Positions 9,260 to 17,639 of a DNA stretch of 64,000 nucleotides are shown here, piece by piece (the stretch's first letter is position 1; every line of letters begins with the position of its first letter). The stretch covers positions 109,411 to 173,410 of the forward strand of contig NZ_JAIXTC010000015.1 in assembly GCF_027484365.1 (NCBI RefSeq), given 5' to 3'. The DNA is from Brevundimonas sp. (GTDB lineage: Bacteria; Pseudomonadota; Alphaproteobacteria; Caulobacterales; Caulobacteraceae). The notes under the pieces were generated by a model. The model worked only from the letters and a program-made list of their open reading frames with translations, did not search any database and had not been told where the DNA came from. Position numbers and translations under genes: made by a program.

Positions 9260-10294
9260 ATGATCAAATACCTCGGCTCCAAGCGGGCCCTGCTGGATCC
9301 GATCGTCGCCGCCGTCCGCGCCTTGCTGCCGGAAGGCGGCCATGTCTGTGATCTGTTTTCCGGCACCGCCCGCGTCGGCCATGCGCTGAAGGGGGAGGGG
9401 TTCCGGGTCTGGTCGAACGACCACAACGCCTATGCCCACGCCCTCGCCACCGCCTATGTCCAGGCCGACCGCGGCGTCTGGCATGACCGCGCCGCCGCCG
9501 TCCTCGCCGACCTCGCCGCCACCCCGCCGTCGCCCGGCTGGTTCACCCGTGCCTTCTGCGAGGACGCCCGCTATTTCACGCCGGAGAACGGCGCCCGCAT
9601 CGACGCCATGCGCGACCGGATTGAGGCCATGGGGCTGGATCCCGAGCTCAAGGCCATCGCCCTGGTCTCCCTGATGGAGGCCGCCGACCGGGTCGATTCC
9701 ACGGCCGGCCTGCAGATGGCCTATATGAAGTCCTGGGCCGCGCGGGCTTTGAAACCTCTCGAACTGCGAATGCCTGCGCTCCAGCCCGCCGTCGCCGCCG
9801 GTCCCTGCCACGCCACCCGGGCCGATGCGCTGGAGACGGCCGCCGCCTTCGACGGCGACCTCGTCTATCTCGACCCGCCCTACAACCAGCATTCCTACCT
9901 GGGAAATTACCATGTCTGGGAAAGCCTGATCCTGTGGGACCGGCCCGAGACCTACGGGATCGCCAACAAGCGGATCGATGTGAAGACGCGCAAGAGCGCC
10001 TTCAACTCCCGCCCCGGCATCGGCCCCGCGCTCCAGGCGGTGATCGAGGCGATCCGCGCACCCAACCTGATCGTGTCCTTCAACGACGAGGGCTATCTGA
10101 GCCGCGATCAGCTGGTCGAGATGCTGTCGGCCCGCGGCCATGTGCAGGTCGTGGAGATCCCTCGCCCCCGCTACGTCGGCGCCCGGATCGGCATCCATAA
10201 TCCCAGGGGCGAGAAGGTCGGGGCGGTGGGGCGGCTGCGCAACGTCGAATACCTTTTCGTCGTCACCGAACGGCCCGTCGCGCTCGCCGCTTGA
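9260..10294 (+). CDS. D12-class DNA N6-adenine methyltransferase
   Basis: This 344-aa protein has the S-adenosylmethionine motif DLFSGTARVG (about residues 30-39) and the catalytic motif IV DPPYNQHSY (Asp205-Pro-Pro-Tyr). The order, motif I before the target-recognition region and then motif IV, is that of the D12 (Dam/DpnM-like) group of alpha-type adenine methylases. The start MIKYLGSKR at 9260 matches the family's usual N-terminus; the track start at 9206 lies inside pyk. It is not CcrM-like in sequence, so its target is unlikely to be GANTC. No restriction endonuclease gene is adjacent, so it looks like a solitary methylase. Target site unknown. Confidence 0.87.
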   Translation: MIKYLGSKRALLDPIVAAVRALLPEGGHVCDLFSGTARVGHALKGEGFRVWSNDHNAYAHALATAYVQADRGVWHDRAAAVLADLAATPPSPGWFTRAFCEDARYFTPENGARIDAMRDRIEAMGLDPELKAIALVSLMEAADRVDSTAGLQMAYMKSWAARALKPLELRMPALQPAVAAGPCHATRADALETAAAFDGDLVYLDPPYNQHSYLGNYHVWESLILWDRPETYGIANKRIDVKTRKSAFNSRPGIGPALQAVIEAIRAPNLIVSFNDEGYLSRDQLVEMLSARGHVQVVEIPRPRYVGARIGIHNPRGEKVGAVGRLRNVEYLFVVTERPVALAA

Positions 10295-10336
10295 CCCTTC
10301 GTGGAACGAGGGTCTCACTGCGGTCGTTAAGGCGGC

Positions 10337-10624
10337 ATGGAAGAGATGATCGTGACCCAGGGGCCAGGCTACCGCACGCGTCCGGGCGCCGTTCTCGACG
10401 CCGTGACCGCCTGGCAGACTGCGGCCTGGCGTGCGCCCGCCGCCACCCGGTTCGACAGCCGTCCGGCCAATGACTTCCTGTCCCGCGCTGACGCCATCGC
10501 TCCTGTGACCTTCGAGGTTCAGCCGGCCGAACGGGAAGACCTCCCGCGCTGGATCGTCGTCGCCATCGGCTGCGTCGTCGCGGCCCTGCTCGGCGCCCTG
10601 CTCGGCGGGATGATGTCCGTCTAG
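10337..10624 (+). CDS. Small membrane-anchored protein of unknown function
   Basis: This 95-aa protein is not recognised. Residues 1-70 are soluble and contain [18 protein letters not shown], and the C-terminus is a single membrane helix ([22 protein letters not shown], about 71-93), so it should be a tail-anchored inner-membrane protein. It follows the methylase gene by 42 bases on the same strand. ATG at 10337 or ATG at 10346 could be the start. Its TAG stop overlaps the convergent rnhB stop within the tetranucleotide CTAG. Codon third positions are G/C-rich, which supports it as a real gene. Confidence 0.65.
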   Translation: MEEMIVTQGPGYRTRPGAVLDAVTAWQTAAWRAPAATRFDSRPANDFLSRADAIAPVTFEVQPAEREDLPRWIVVAIGCVVAALLGALLGGMMSV

Positions 10625-11280
10625 GTGCCCAGCAGGGCCCGGATCGGCGCCCAGCTGCGCCGGTGAATGGCGCAGGGTCCCATCGCCTTCAGCGCCGCCT
10701 GGTGGATCGGCGCGTTGTACCCCTTGTGCGAGGCGAAGCCGTAACCGGGGTATTCGGCGTCCATCTCGATCATGATCTGGTCCCGCGCCGTCTTGGCCAG
10801 GATGGAGGCCGCCGCGATCGAGAGCGACAGCCCGTCGCCGCCGACCGCCGTCTCCACCTCGCAGGGCAGTTTGAACCGGTAGTTTCCATCCACCAGGGCC
10901 GCTTTCGGCGGCACACTCATCGCCTCGATGGCCCGGCGCATAGCCAGGCCGGTGGCCTGCAGGATGTTCAGGTCCTCGATCTCCTCCGGTGAGGCCAACC
11001 CCACGCCCCAGGCGATGGCCCGCGCCTTGATCTCGACCGCGAGCCCGTCGCGTCGTGCCGCCGTCAGGGCCTTGGAGTCGTCGATGCCTTCGGGAATGTC
11101 GTCCGCGCTCAGGATCACCGCGCCCGCCGAGACCGGCCCGGCCCACGGCCCGCGCCCGGCCTCGTCCACGCCGCAGACCAGTCCGACGACACGCCGGGCC
11201 AGGTCGGTCTCCAGCATCAGCGTCGGAACCGTCCTGGCCGCCCTCGGAACCACCTTCTTCGCCGTCCTTGTTGCGGTCAT
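10621..11280 (-). CDS. rnhB: Ribonuclease HII
   Basis: This 219-aa endonuclease cuts the RNA strand of RNA:DNA hybrids and single ribonucleotides in DNA. The signature [15 protein letters not shown] supplies the first acidic metal ligands (Asp39, Glu40); ALVDGNYRF and a later [12 protein letters not shown] carry the remaining conserved segments. A roughly 30-residue basic N-terminal extension ([14 protein letters not shown]) precedes the domain. Its ATG overlaps the tag stop codon by 4 bases (ATGA), so the two DNA-repair genes are translationally coupled. It ends convergently with a small membrane protein gene, the stops sharing CTAG. Confidence 0.96.
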   Translation of the reverse strand: MTATRTAKKVVPRAARTVPTLMLETDLARRVVGLVCGVDEAGRGPWAGPVSAGAVILSADDIPEGIDDSKALTAARRDGLAVEIKARAIAWGVGLASPEEIEDLNILQATGLAMRRAIEAMSVPPKAALVDGNYRFKLPCEVETAVGGDGLSLSIAAASILAKTARDQIMIEMDAEYPGYGFASHKGYNAPIHQAALKAMGPCAIHRRSWAPIRALLGT

Positions 11281-11864
11281 GACGCGCCCATGACCCGGAC
11301 CTCCTCGCAGCGGAAGCAGCCCGCGACGTGGTCATTGACCATCCCCGTCGCCTGCATGAAGGCGTAGACGATCACCGGGCCGCAGAAGTTGAAACCGCGC
11401 TTCTTGAGCGCCTTGGCCATGGCGACCGAGACCTCGGTCTGGGCCGGGACGTCGGCGAAGGTGGCGGGGCGGGCCTGGAGCGGGTGACCGTCCACGAACG
11501 ACCACAGCCAGGCGGAGAAGTCCTCGCCGTTGTCCCGCATCTCGACGAAGATCTGCGCGCCCCGGATCGCCGCCTCGATCTTGGCGCGCGACCGGATGAT
11601 GCCGGGATCGGCCATCAGCCGTTCGCGATCCGCGTCGTCGAACTTCGCCACCACATCGGGATCGAATCCGGCGAACGCCGCCCTCAGCGTCTCGCGCTTC
11701 CTCAGTATGGTGATCCACGCCAGCCCGGCCTGGAACCCGTCCAGCACCAGCTTCTCCCACAGGGCGCGGGCGTCATACTCAGGCACGCCCCATTCGGTGT
11801 CGTGGTAGTCGACATACAGCGGGTCGGTCCCGCACCAGGCGCAGCGTCCGGGAGATTCGGTCAT
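11277..11864 (-). CDS. tag: DNA-3-methyladenine glycosylase I
   Basis: This 195-aa base-excision enzyme removes 3-methyladenine from alkylated [23 protein letters not shown] at the N-terminus provides the zinc Cys pair and the substrate-pocket residues, and [20 protein letters not shown] is the helix-hairpin-helix-type core. The C-terminal CFRCEEV supplies further zinc-site residues. Length and order match E. coli Tag. It sits between ygfZ (31 bases upstream) and rnhB (4-base overlap), forming a three-gene reverse-strand unit. Confidence 0.95.
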   Translation of the reverse strand: MTESPGRCAWCGTDPLYVDYHDTEWGVPEYDARALWEKLVLDGFQAGLAWITILRKRETLRAAFAGFDPDVVAKFDDADRERLMADPGIIRSRAKIEAAIRGAQIFVEMRDNGEDFSAWLWSFVDGHPLQARPATFADVPAQTEVSVAMAKALKKRGFNFCGPVIVYAFMQATGMVNDHVAGCFRCEEVRVMGAS

Positions 11865-11895
11865 GGCCGCAGGATGACTCAGCGGACGGCGAAAG

Positions 11896-12675
11896 TCAGG
11901 CCATCCAGTCCGGCCGCCGCGCCTTCACCGCCCGCCTGTCCACCGTCAGCTCCCCGTCGATCCGGTCCAGCCGCACGAGGGCCATGGCCGCGCCGTCCCG
12001 ACCGGTCAGCACCTCTCCCGCGCGCAGTTCGCCATTCAGCACCTCCGTTCCCGCCGGCGGGGCCGGACCGTCGAAGGTCAGCGGCAGCATCCGCTTTCGG
12101 ATCTCCCCGCGCCTCTTCATCCGCGACGTGGTCTCCTGGCCGACGAAACATCCCTTGGCGAAGTCGATGCCGTTCAGCAGGTCGAAGTTGGCCTCGATCG
12201 GATAGGTCCCCTCGTCGACGTCCAGCGCCGGATCGGGGACCCCGACCGCCAGCCGGTGCGCCTGCCAGTCATCCTCGCTGGCGCTCGTGGGAGTCTCGCC
12301 GACGGCGCGTCCGCCCAGCGTCGCCGTGCGCGGATCGGCGGTGAAGCCTTCGGCGACGCCCGGCCAGCTGACGGATACCGGTCGATCATCGGCCAGGATC
12401 TCGACCTTCGCCCTCAACCGGTACATCGACAGCCGCTGGATCAGGGCATCGCGCCGGTCCGCCGCCACATCCAGCACCACGCCATCCTCGTCGCCCCACA
12501 GGAACAGGTCGAACAGCAGCCGCCCCGGCGGCGACAGCAGGGCGCCGAACCGGACTTGCCCCGGCGCCAGGGTCTCCACGTCCTGGGTCAGCAGATTGTG
12601 CAGGAACGGTTTCGCATCCGGTCCGCTCACCTTCACGAGGGCGCGACTGTCGAGGCGGGCGATGCGTTCGGTCAT
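11896..12675 (-). CDS. ygfZ: Folate-binding protein YgfZ (iron-sulfur cluster repair/assembly factor)
   Basis: This 259-aa protein resembles the glycine-cleavage T-protein fold. The diagnostic motif KGCFVGQE (residues 174-181) is present; canonical members have KGCYVGQE, so Tyr is replaced by Phe but the functionally important Cys is kept. Family members bind tetrahydrofolate and are needed for full activity of some Fe-S enzymes such as MiaB. It is the first gene of the ygfZ-tag-rnhB unit and is divergent from the GT9 gene across 80 bases. The ATG at 12675 places the conserved N-terminal LDSRALVKVSG correctly. Confidence 0.92.
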   Translation of the reverse strand: MTERIARLDSRALVKVSGPDAKPFLHNLLTQDVETLAPGQVRFGALLSPPGRLLFDLFLWGDEDGVVLDVAADRRDALIQRLSMYRLRAKVEILADDRPVSVSWPGVAEGFTADPRTATLGGRAVGETPTSASEDDWQAHRLAVGVPDPALDVDEGTYPIEANFDLLNGIDFAKGCFVGQETTSRMKRRGEIRKRMLPLTFDGPAPPAGTEVLNGELRAGEVLTGRDGAAMALVRLDRIDGELTVDRRAVKARRPDWMA

Positions 12676-12755
12676 GCGGAGCAGATAGTGACGGGAACGG
12701 GGGAAAGGGAGGGGAAGGCCTCACACTCAACACGGGAGAATCCGTATACGGTGCG

Positions 12756-13748
12756 ATGATGAACGTGCGTTTCCCCATTCTCTACATCGCCGAGGCCGAC
12801 GTCGAAGCCGCCGTTCTGTCGTCCGGCGCGCTCGCGCACCTCGTCGACGCCGTGCCCCATGCCGACTTCACCATCGTCGGCTCCGCCGCCTCCGCCCCCC
12901 TGTTCGCCGACACACCGCGCCTGCGTCGCCTGATCGTGCTCGACAGGACCGGGCGCTGGGACTGGATCGCCCTGTGGAACCAGGTCCGGGCCACCCGCTG
13001 GGGCCTCGTCGTCGACATGCGCGGCACGAGATTCTCCGAACGCCTGCGTCGCCAGAAGCGCGCCGTGCGCGGCGCTGACCTGCCTGGCCTTCACGCCGTC
13101 GAACAGGCGGCCCGGATCCTCCAGCTCGACGACATTCCCGCGCCGCGCCTGTTCTTCAGCGAGGAGACCCACGCCGCCGCCGACGCCCTGATCGGACCGG
13201 ATACCACTCCGCTTCTGGCGGTCGGTCCCGGCGCTGACTGGATCGGCAAGCGCTGGCCCGCCGAACGGTTCGCCAAGGTGGCGGCCCCGCTGCTGGCCGA
13301 AGGCGGACCGCTCGCGGGCGGTCGGCTGATGATCGTGGGTGAAGAGGCGGATCGCGACGCGGCCCACACCATCCGCCTGGCCGTGCCCCGCAACCGGGTC
13401 ATCGAACTCCAGGGCAAACTGACCCGGCTCCAGACCGCCGCCGCCCTGTCGCGCGCCGCCCTCTACGTCGGCAACGACTCCATATGGACCCAGCTGGCGG
13501 TCGCGGCCGGCGTGCCCTCGGTCGGCGTCTTCGGTCCCTCGGACGACCGTCTCATCGGCCCCTGGCAGGGGGTGTCCATACGCGGCGAAAGGTCGCTGGA
13601 AGAGTTCAAGGCCGTCGATCCGCGCCTGAACCAGGCCATCCACCACATGCTCGGCCTGCCCGCCGACCGGGTTCTGCGCGCCGCCCGCGGCCTGCTGGCG
13701 AAAAAAGTGACGTCCCCGAATGAGGCGCCCCACATTCCTGACCTATAA
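12756..13748 (+). CDS. Glycosyltransferase family 9 (heptosyltransferase-like) protein
   Basis: This 330-aa protein has the two Rossmann-like halves of GT9 enzymes such as WaaC/WaaF. The N-terminal half ends near VVDMRGTRFSERL. The C-terminal half holds LAVGPGADWIGKRWPAERFAKV, the nucleotide-sugar site ALYVGNDSIWTQLAVAAGVPSVGVFGPSD, and a tail LLAKK. Known relatives transfer heptose to the LPS inner core; the exact sugar here is unknown. Two adjacent ATG codons (12756, 12759) could both start translation. A 124-base region rich in repeats and GANTC sites separates its stop from pyrC. Confidence 0.87.
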   Translation: MMNVRFPILYIAEADVEAAVLSSGALAHLVDAVPHADFTIVGSAASAPLFADTPRLRRLIVLDRTGRWDWIALWNQVRATRWGLVVDMRGTRFSERLRRQKRAVRGADLPGLHAVEQAARILQLDDIPAPRLFFSEETHAAADALIGPDTTPLLAVGPGADWIGKRWPAERFAKVAAPLLAEGGPLAGGRLMIVGEEADRDAAHTIRLAVPRNRVIELQGKLTRLQTAAALSRAALYVGNDSIWTQLAVAAGVPSVGVFGPSDDRLIGPWQGVSIRGERSLEEFKAVDPRLNQAIHHMLGLPADRVLRAARGLLAKKVTSPNEAPHIPDL

Positions 13749-13772
13749 TAGAGAACGCGTTCGCTCCGGACC

Positions 13773-13797
13773 GGACTCTGTGGACGATCCGGACTCC
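13773..13797. repeat. Direct repeat copy 1 upstream of pyrC
   Basis: GGACTC-t-GTGGAC-g-ATC-c-GGACTCC, 25 bases, matches copy 2 at 13830-13854 with three substitutions. Each copy contains two GANTC sites 18 bases apart. The copies lie 57 bases apart, start to start. Confidence 0.85.
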
Positions 13798-13853
13798 GTC
13801 TTTGCGGAGTCCGGATAGGCGGGTGAACGGGACTCAGTGGACTATCTGGACTC
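13774..13853. promoter_or_regulatory. Cluster of five GANTC (CcrM-type) methylation sites upstream of pyrC
   Basis: GANTC occurs at 13774, 13792, 13807, 13831 and 13849, five sites in 80 bases, against about one per 256 bases expected by chance. In Caulobacterales GANTC is methylated by CcrM and promoter sites can be read by GcrA; that is family knowledge. Regulation of pyrC here is inference. Confidence 0.6.
13789..13814. repeat. Perfect 10-bp inverted repeat (hairpin) between GT9 and pyrC
   Basis: CCGGACTCCG, a 6-base loop TCTTTG, then CGGAGTCCGG. The stem is perfect and strong, but ATAGGCGGG rather than a T-tract follows, so a simple intrinsic terminator for the GT9 gene is not well supported. 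Both arms contain a GANTC site. It may be a rho-assisted end, a leader structure or a protein site. Confidence 0.6.
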
Positions 13854-13854
13854 C
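13830..13854. repeat. Direct repeat copy 2 upstream of pyrC
   Basis: GGACTC-a-GTGGAC-t-ATC-t-GGACTCC, 22 of 25 bases identical to copy 1. It ends 18 bases before the preferred pyrC ATG at 13873, and it overlaps the first codons of the longer track ORF that starts at 13837. That argues for the shorter pyrC start. Confidence 0.85.
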
Positions 13855-13872
13855 AATTTCGGACCGCGCCCC

Positions 13873-15207
13873 ATGACCCAGACCTTTGACCTGATCGTCC
13901 GTGGCGGCGAGGTGGTGAACCACTCAGGGCGCGGCATGGCCGATGTCGGAGTGCGTGACGGCAGGATCGCCTTCATCGGCGACCTCGGTCAGGCCTCTGC
14001 CGGCGAAGTGGTGGATGCCTCTGGCCTGACGGTCATCCCGGGCATCATCGACACCCAGGTCCATTTCCGTGAGCCTGGCCTCGAATGGAAGGAAGACCTG
14101 GAGACCGGCTCTCGCGCGGCGGCCCTGGGCGGCGTCGTCGCCGTGTTCGAGATGCCGAACACCAACCCCAACACCACCGATCCGGCGACGCTCGAGGACA
14201 AGCTGGCCCGCGCCCGCGACCGGATGTGGACCGACCATGCCTTCTACATCGGCGGCACCCACGGCAATGCGGCCCATCTGGGCGAGCTCGAGCGCCTCCC
14301 GGGCTGCTGCGGGGTCAAGGTCTTCATGGGCGCCTCGACCGGCGACCTGCTGATCGCCGACGACGACGGCGTGCGCGAAGTGCTGAGCGCCGTCTCCCGC
14401 CGCGCCACATTCCACTCCGAGGACGAGTACCGGCTGGCCGAACGTCGCGGACTGGCCCGGACCGGCGACTGGACCAGCCACACCGACGTCCGCGACGCCG
14501 AGAGCGCGATCATGAGCACGCACCGTCTTGTCCGGCTGGCGCGGGAGGTGGGCAAGCGGATCCACGTCCTGCACGTCTCGACGGCCGAGGAGATCGAGTT
14601 CCTCGCCGATCACCGCGACATCGCCTCGGTCGAGACCACGCCCCAGCACCTGACCCTGGACGGCGACGAGGCCTATGAGCGGCTCAAGGGCTATGCCCAG
14701 ATGAACCCGCCGATCCGCAATCGCCATCACATCGACGGCCTCTGGCGCGGCATCCAGCAGGGCGTCGTCGACGTCCTCGGCTCGGACCACGCCCCGCATA
14801 CGAAGGAAGAGAAGGCCAAACCCTATCCGGTCTCGCCGTCGGGCATGCCGGGGGTCCAGACGCTTCCGGCCGTCATGCTGACCCATGTCGCCGAGGGCCG
14901 GCTGTCGCTGGAACGGTTCATCGACCTGACCTCGGCCGGCGCCCAGCGCATCTTCAACATCGCGAACAAGGGTCGGATGGCCGAAGGCTGGGATGCCGAC
15001 CTGACCCTGATCGATCTCAAGGCGACCCGCACCATCCGGCATGAGGATCAGGCCAGCCGCTGCGGCTGGACCCCCTTCGACGGCTTCGAGGCCAAGGGCT
15101 GGCCCATGGCGACCATCGTCCGGGGCCGGGTCGTCATGTCCGACGGCGAACTGATCGGCTCGGCCCACGGTCGCCCGGTCCGCTTCCAGGAAACGCTGCA
15201 GGCGTGA
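13873..15207 (+). CDS. pyrC: Dihydroorotase (PyrC-like cyclic amidohydrolase)
   Basis: This enzyme, about 444 aa, belongs to the amidohydrolase superfamily and is expected to cyclise carbamoyl-aspartate to dihydroorotate in pyrimidine synthesis. Barrel motifs include IIDTQVHFREPG (residues about 58-69), VFEMPNTNPNTT, HVLHVSTAEE and the late metal ligand region LGSDHAPHT. The first metal site reads D-x-Q-V-H, where most dihydroorotases have D-x-H-x-H. I recall the same Gln in an alphaproteobacterial subgroup, so this is probably a family trait, but it leaves activity open. Start MTQTFDLIVRGG at 13873 is preferred over 13837, which lies in the repeat. Its stop overlaps the tyrA start. Confidence 0.85.
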   Translation: MTQTFDLIVRGGEVVNHSGRGMADVGVRDGRIAFIGDLGQASAGEVVDASGLTVIPGIIDTQVHFREPGLEWKEDLETGSRAAALGGVVAVFEMPNTNPNTTDPATLEDKLARARDRMWTDHAFYIGGTHGNAAHLGELERLPGCCGVKVFMGASTGDLLIADDDGVREVLSAVSRRATFHSEDEYRLAERRGLARTGDWTSHTDVRDAESAIMSTHRLVRLAREVGKRIHVLHVSTAEEIEFLADHRDIASVETTPQHLTLDGDEAYERLKGYAQMNPPIRNRHHIDGLWRGIQQGVVDVLGSDHAPHTKEEKAKPYPVSPSGMPGVQTLPAVMLTHVAEGRLSLERFIDLTSAGAQRIFNIANKGRMAEGWDADLTLIDLKATRTIRHEDQASRCGWTPFDGFEAKGWPMATIVRGRVVMSDGELIGSAHGRPVRFQETLQA

Positions 15208-15944
15208 CATCGCCGCGGCCGCAACTGGGTCTGATCGGTTACGGCGCCTTTGGCCGCCTGACCGCCCGCCATCTGGCGACCTGGTTCGACATCCTGGCCT
15301 TCGACCCGGACGCCACCGGGAGCGACGGATCGGCCCGACTGACCGACCTCGCGACCGCCGCCGCCTGTCCGGTGGTGATCCTCGCCGTCCCGGTCGAGGC
15401 CCTGGCGGACACCCTGACGGCCATCGAACCGCATCTTCAGGTGGGAGCCCTCGTCATTGACGTCGGCTCGGTCAAGGTCCTGCCCGCCCGGCTGATGGCG
15501 GATCGTCTGCCGGCCCATGTCCGCGCCGTGGGCACCCACCCCCTGTTCGGGCCCCAGAGCGCCCGCGACGGTATCGCCGGCCTCCGCATCGCCGTCTGCC
15601 CGGCGCGCGGCGACCGGATCACCCGCCGTGTCGCCGCCTTCTGTCGCCATGCGCTGAAGCTGAAGGTCTTCATCGTCCCGGCCGAGGATCACGATCGCGA
15701 GGCGGCCATGGTCCAGGGCCTGACCCACCTGATCTCGCGCGTGCTGCTCTCGATGGAGCCGCTGCCGACGCGGATGACCACGGTCAGCTTCGAGCGGATC
15801 ATGCAGGCGGTGGAGATGGTTCGCTACGATTCGCCGGCCGTCTTCCGCGCGATCGAACGCGACAACCCCTTCGCCGCCGACGTCCGCCGCCGCTTCTTCG
15901 ACCTGGCCGAACAGGCCCGGGCCGACCTCGATGGAGGTGTCTAG
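15204..15944 (+). CDS. tyrA: Prephenate/arogenate dehydrogenase family protein
   Basis: This 246-aa NAD(P)-dependent enzyme is probably the tyrosine-pathway dehydrogenase. The N-terminal [12 protein letters not shown] is the nucleotide-binding loop, [15 protein letters not shown] and LVIDVGSVK follow, and [10 protein letters not shown] is the substrate-site motif with its catalytic His. A helical C-terminal dimerisation region ends the protein; there is no ACT domain. The GTG start overlaps the pyrC stop in GTGA, so expression is coupled. It ends convergently with erpA, the two TAG stops sharing CTAG. Whether it uses prephenate or arogenate cannot be told here. Confidence 0.87.
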   Translation: MTSPRPQLGLIGYGAFGRLTARHLATWFDILAFDPDATGSDGSARLTDLATAAACPVVILAVPVEALADTLTAIEPHLQVGALVIDVGSVKVLPARLMADRLPAHVRAVGTHPLFGPQSARDGIAGLRIAVCPARGDRITRRVAAFCRHALKLKVFIVPAEDHDREAAMVQGLTHLISRVLLSMEPLPTRMTTVSFERIMQAVEMVRYDSPAVFRAIERDNPFAADVRRRFFDLAEQARADLDGGV

Positions 15945-16318
15945 ATCGAGAAGCTGACGCCGCAGCCGCAGCTGGTCGCCGCGTTGGGGTTGCGGATCAC
16001 GAACTGGGCCCCCGCCAGTTCATCGACCCAGGCGATCTCCGAGCCCTTGAGGAAGGGCACGGAGACGGGGTCCACGAGGGCGACCTGGCCGTCGGTCTCG
16101 ATACGCAGGTCATCGGCCTCGCCGGCCTCGACCAGGTCCATCCGGTACTGGAAGCCGGAACAGCCGCCTCCGTCGACCGCCACCCTCAGCAGCACGGGAT
16201 GGCCCTCGACCTCGGCCAGCCGGGCCAGCCGACGGGCCGCGCTCTCGGCCAGCACGATGCCTTCCGGCGCGCGGCGGGCGATCTTGAGTTCCGGTATCGG
16301 TGGTTGGACGCTCGTCAT
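15941..16318 (-). CDS. erpA: Iron-sulfur cluster insertion protein (A-type carrier, ErpA-like)
   Basis: This 125-aa A-type carrier passes Fe-S clusters to target apoproteins. The three expected Cys residues are present: one in [10 protein letters not shown] and two in the C-terminal [11 protein letters not shown] 25-residue N-terminal extension precedes the conserved domain, which begins near [12 protein letters not shown]. Its gene is divergent from dgt across 54 bases that must hold both promoters. ErpA and IscA/SufA are hard to separate by sequence; ErpA is the usual annotation for this genomic position in Caulobacter relatives. Confidence 0.88.
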   Translation of the reverse strand: MTSVQPPIPELKIARRAPEGIVLAESAARRLARLAEVEGHPVLLRVAVDGGGCSGFQYRMDLVEAGEADDLRIETDGQVALVDPVSVPFLKGSEIAWVDELAGAQFVIRNPNAATSCGCGVSFSI

Positions 16319-16372
16319 GCCAGCCTATATGAGGCGGGTGAGGCCCGTTCGCAAAGGCTGACCGGGAGAACA

Positions 16373-17560
16373 TTGCGTTTGAGCCAGACCGACGCCCGCG
16401 CCCCCTATGCCGAACTGGCCGCCAATTCGCGCGGACGGCTGGTTCCCGAGGCGCCGAGCCGCACCCGCAACGCCTTCGCCCGCGACCGCGACCGGATCAT
16501 TCACTCCACCGCCTTCCGCCGGCTGAAGGAGAAGACCCAGGTCTTCGTGGCCCACGAAGGCGATCACTACCGCACCCGACTGACCCATTCGCTCGAGGTC
16601 AGCCAGATCGCCCGGTCCCTGGCCCACGCCCTGCGTCTGGACGGCGAACTGGCCGAAACCGTCGCCCTTGCCCATGACCTCGGCCATCCGCCCTTCGGCC
16701 ACGCCGGCGAGGACGAACTGCAGGCGCAGATGAAGGCCTGGGGCGGCTTCGATCACAACGTCCAGACCTTCCGCGTCGTGACCCGGCTGGAAACCCGTTA
16801 TCCCGCCTTCGATGGCCTGAACCTGAGCTGGGAGACGGTCGAGGGCGTGGTCAAGCACAACGGGCCGGTCAGCCACATGCTGGATCAGCCCGCCTGGCGC
16901 GCCATCGCCGACTACACCCGGGGCTGGGACCTGCGTCTGGACAGCTTTGCCTCTCTTGAGGCCCAGGCGGCCGCCATCGCCGACGATATCGCCTACAACA
17001 ATCACGACGTCGACGACGGCGTTCAGGCGGGTCTGTTCAGCCTCACCGACCTGGCCGACGTCCCTGTGATCGGCCCGATCCTGCATCAGACCCGGCGCGA
17101 CTGGCCCGACCTCAATGAGCGGATGATACGACTGGAGGCCGTCCGGCGGATGATCGGCGCCATGGTCGAGGACGTGCTGGTCGAGACCGAACGCCGCCTC
17201 GCCGACGATAACATCCGTTCGGTCGAGGATGTCCGCACGGCCCGTCGCACCCTGATCCAGTTTTCGGACCCGATGCTGGCGGACCTTGGCGTCTTGCGTC
17301 GTTTCTTGTTCGACCGGATGTACCGTCACTATCGGGTCAACCGCACCCGCAGCCAGGCGCGCCGGATTCTCGCCGAGATGTTCCAGCTGTTCATGGCCGA
17401 GCCGGAAGTGATGCCGACCGAATGGGGCGTCCTCGCCGCGACGTCGGATCAACACAAGCGGGCCCGCGTCGTCTGCGACTATATCGCGGGCATGACCGAC
17501 CGTTATGCGATCGAGGAACACAGGAAGCTGTTCAACCTCGACCCGGCGCTCGATCTGTGA
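16373..17560 (+). CDS. dgt: Deoxyguanosinetriphosphate triphosphohydrolase-like protein
   Basis: This HD-domain hydrolase of about 395 aa removes triphosphate from dNTPs. It has [20 protein letters not shown], the metal-binding His in [17 protein letters not shown], the HD pair in [15 protein letters not shown], and a further Asp in [13 protein letters not shown]. The track ORF starts at 16199 inside erpA. The plausible starts are TTG 16373 or TTG 16379, with GGGAG at 16364-16368; I chose 16373, with the second equally possible. No ATG or GTG lies near. It is divergent from erpA, and the SPOR gene begins 79 bases downstream. Confidence 0.93.
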   Translation: MRLSQTDARAPYAELAANSRGRLVPEAPSRTRNAFARDRDRIIHSTAFRRLKEKTQVFVAHEGDHYRTRLTHSLEVSQIARSLAHALRLDGELAETVALAHDLGHPPFGHAGEDELQAQMKAWGGFDHNVQTFRVVTRLETRYPAFDGLNLSWETVEGVVKHNGPVSHMLDQPAWRAIADYTRGWDLRLDSFASLEAQAAAIADDIAYNNHDVDDGVQAGLFSLTDLADVPVIGPILHQTRRDWPDLNERMIRLEAVRRMIGAMVEDVLVETERRLADDNIRSVEDVRTARRTLIQFSDPMLADLGVLRRFLFDRMYRHYRVNRTRSQARRILAEMFQLFMAEPEVMPTEWGVLAATSDQHKRARVVCDYIAGMTDRYAIEEHRKLFNLDPALDL

Positions 17561-17639
17561 TTCGAAAGAACCGCTTGAGGGGCTAGACTGTCAGGCCGGG
17601 GCGTCGATTCGCTCAGCCGGATCCGAGAAGGCGACGACC

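Noticed and set aside
9098-11335. 745-aa reverse-strand ORF covering the methylase, small membrane protein and rnhB
   Set aside because: Runs through three recognised genes in another frame and has shadow-type Arg/Gly-rich composition.
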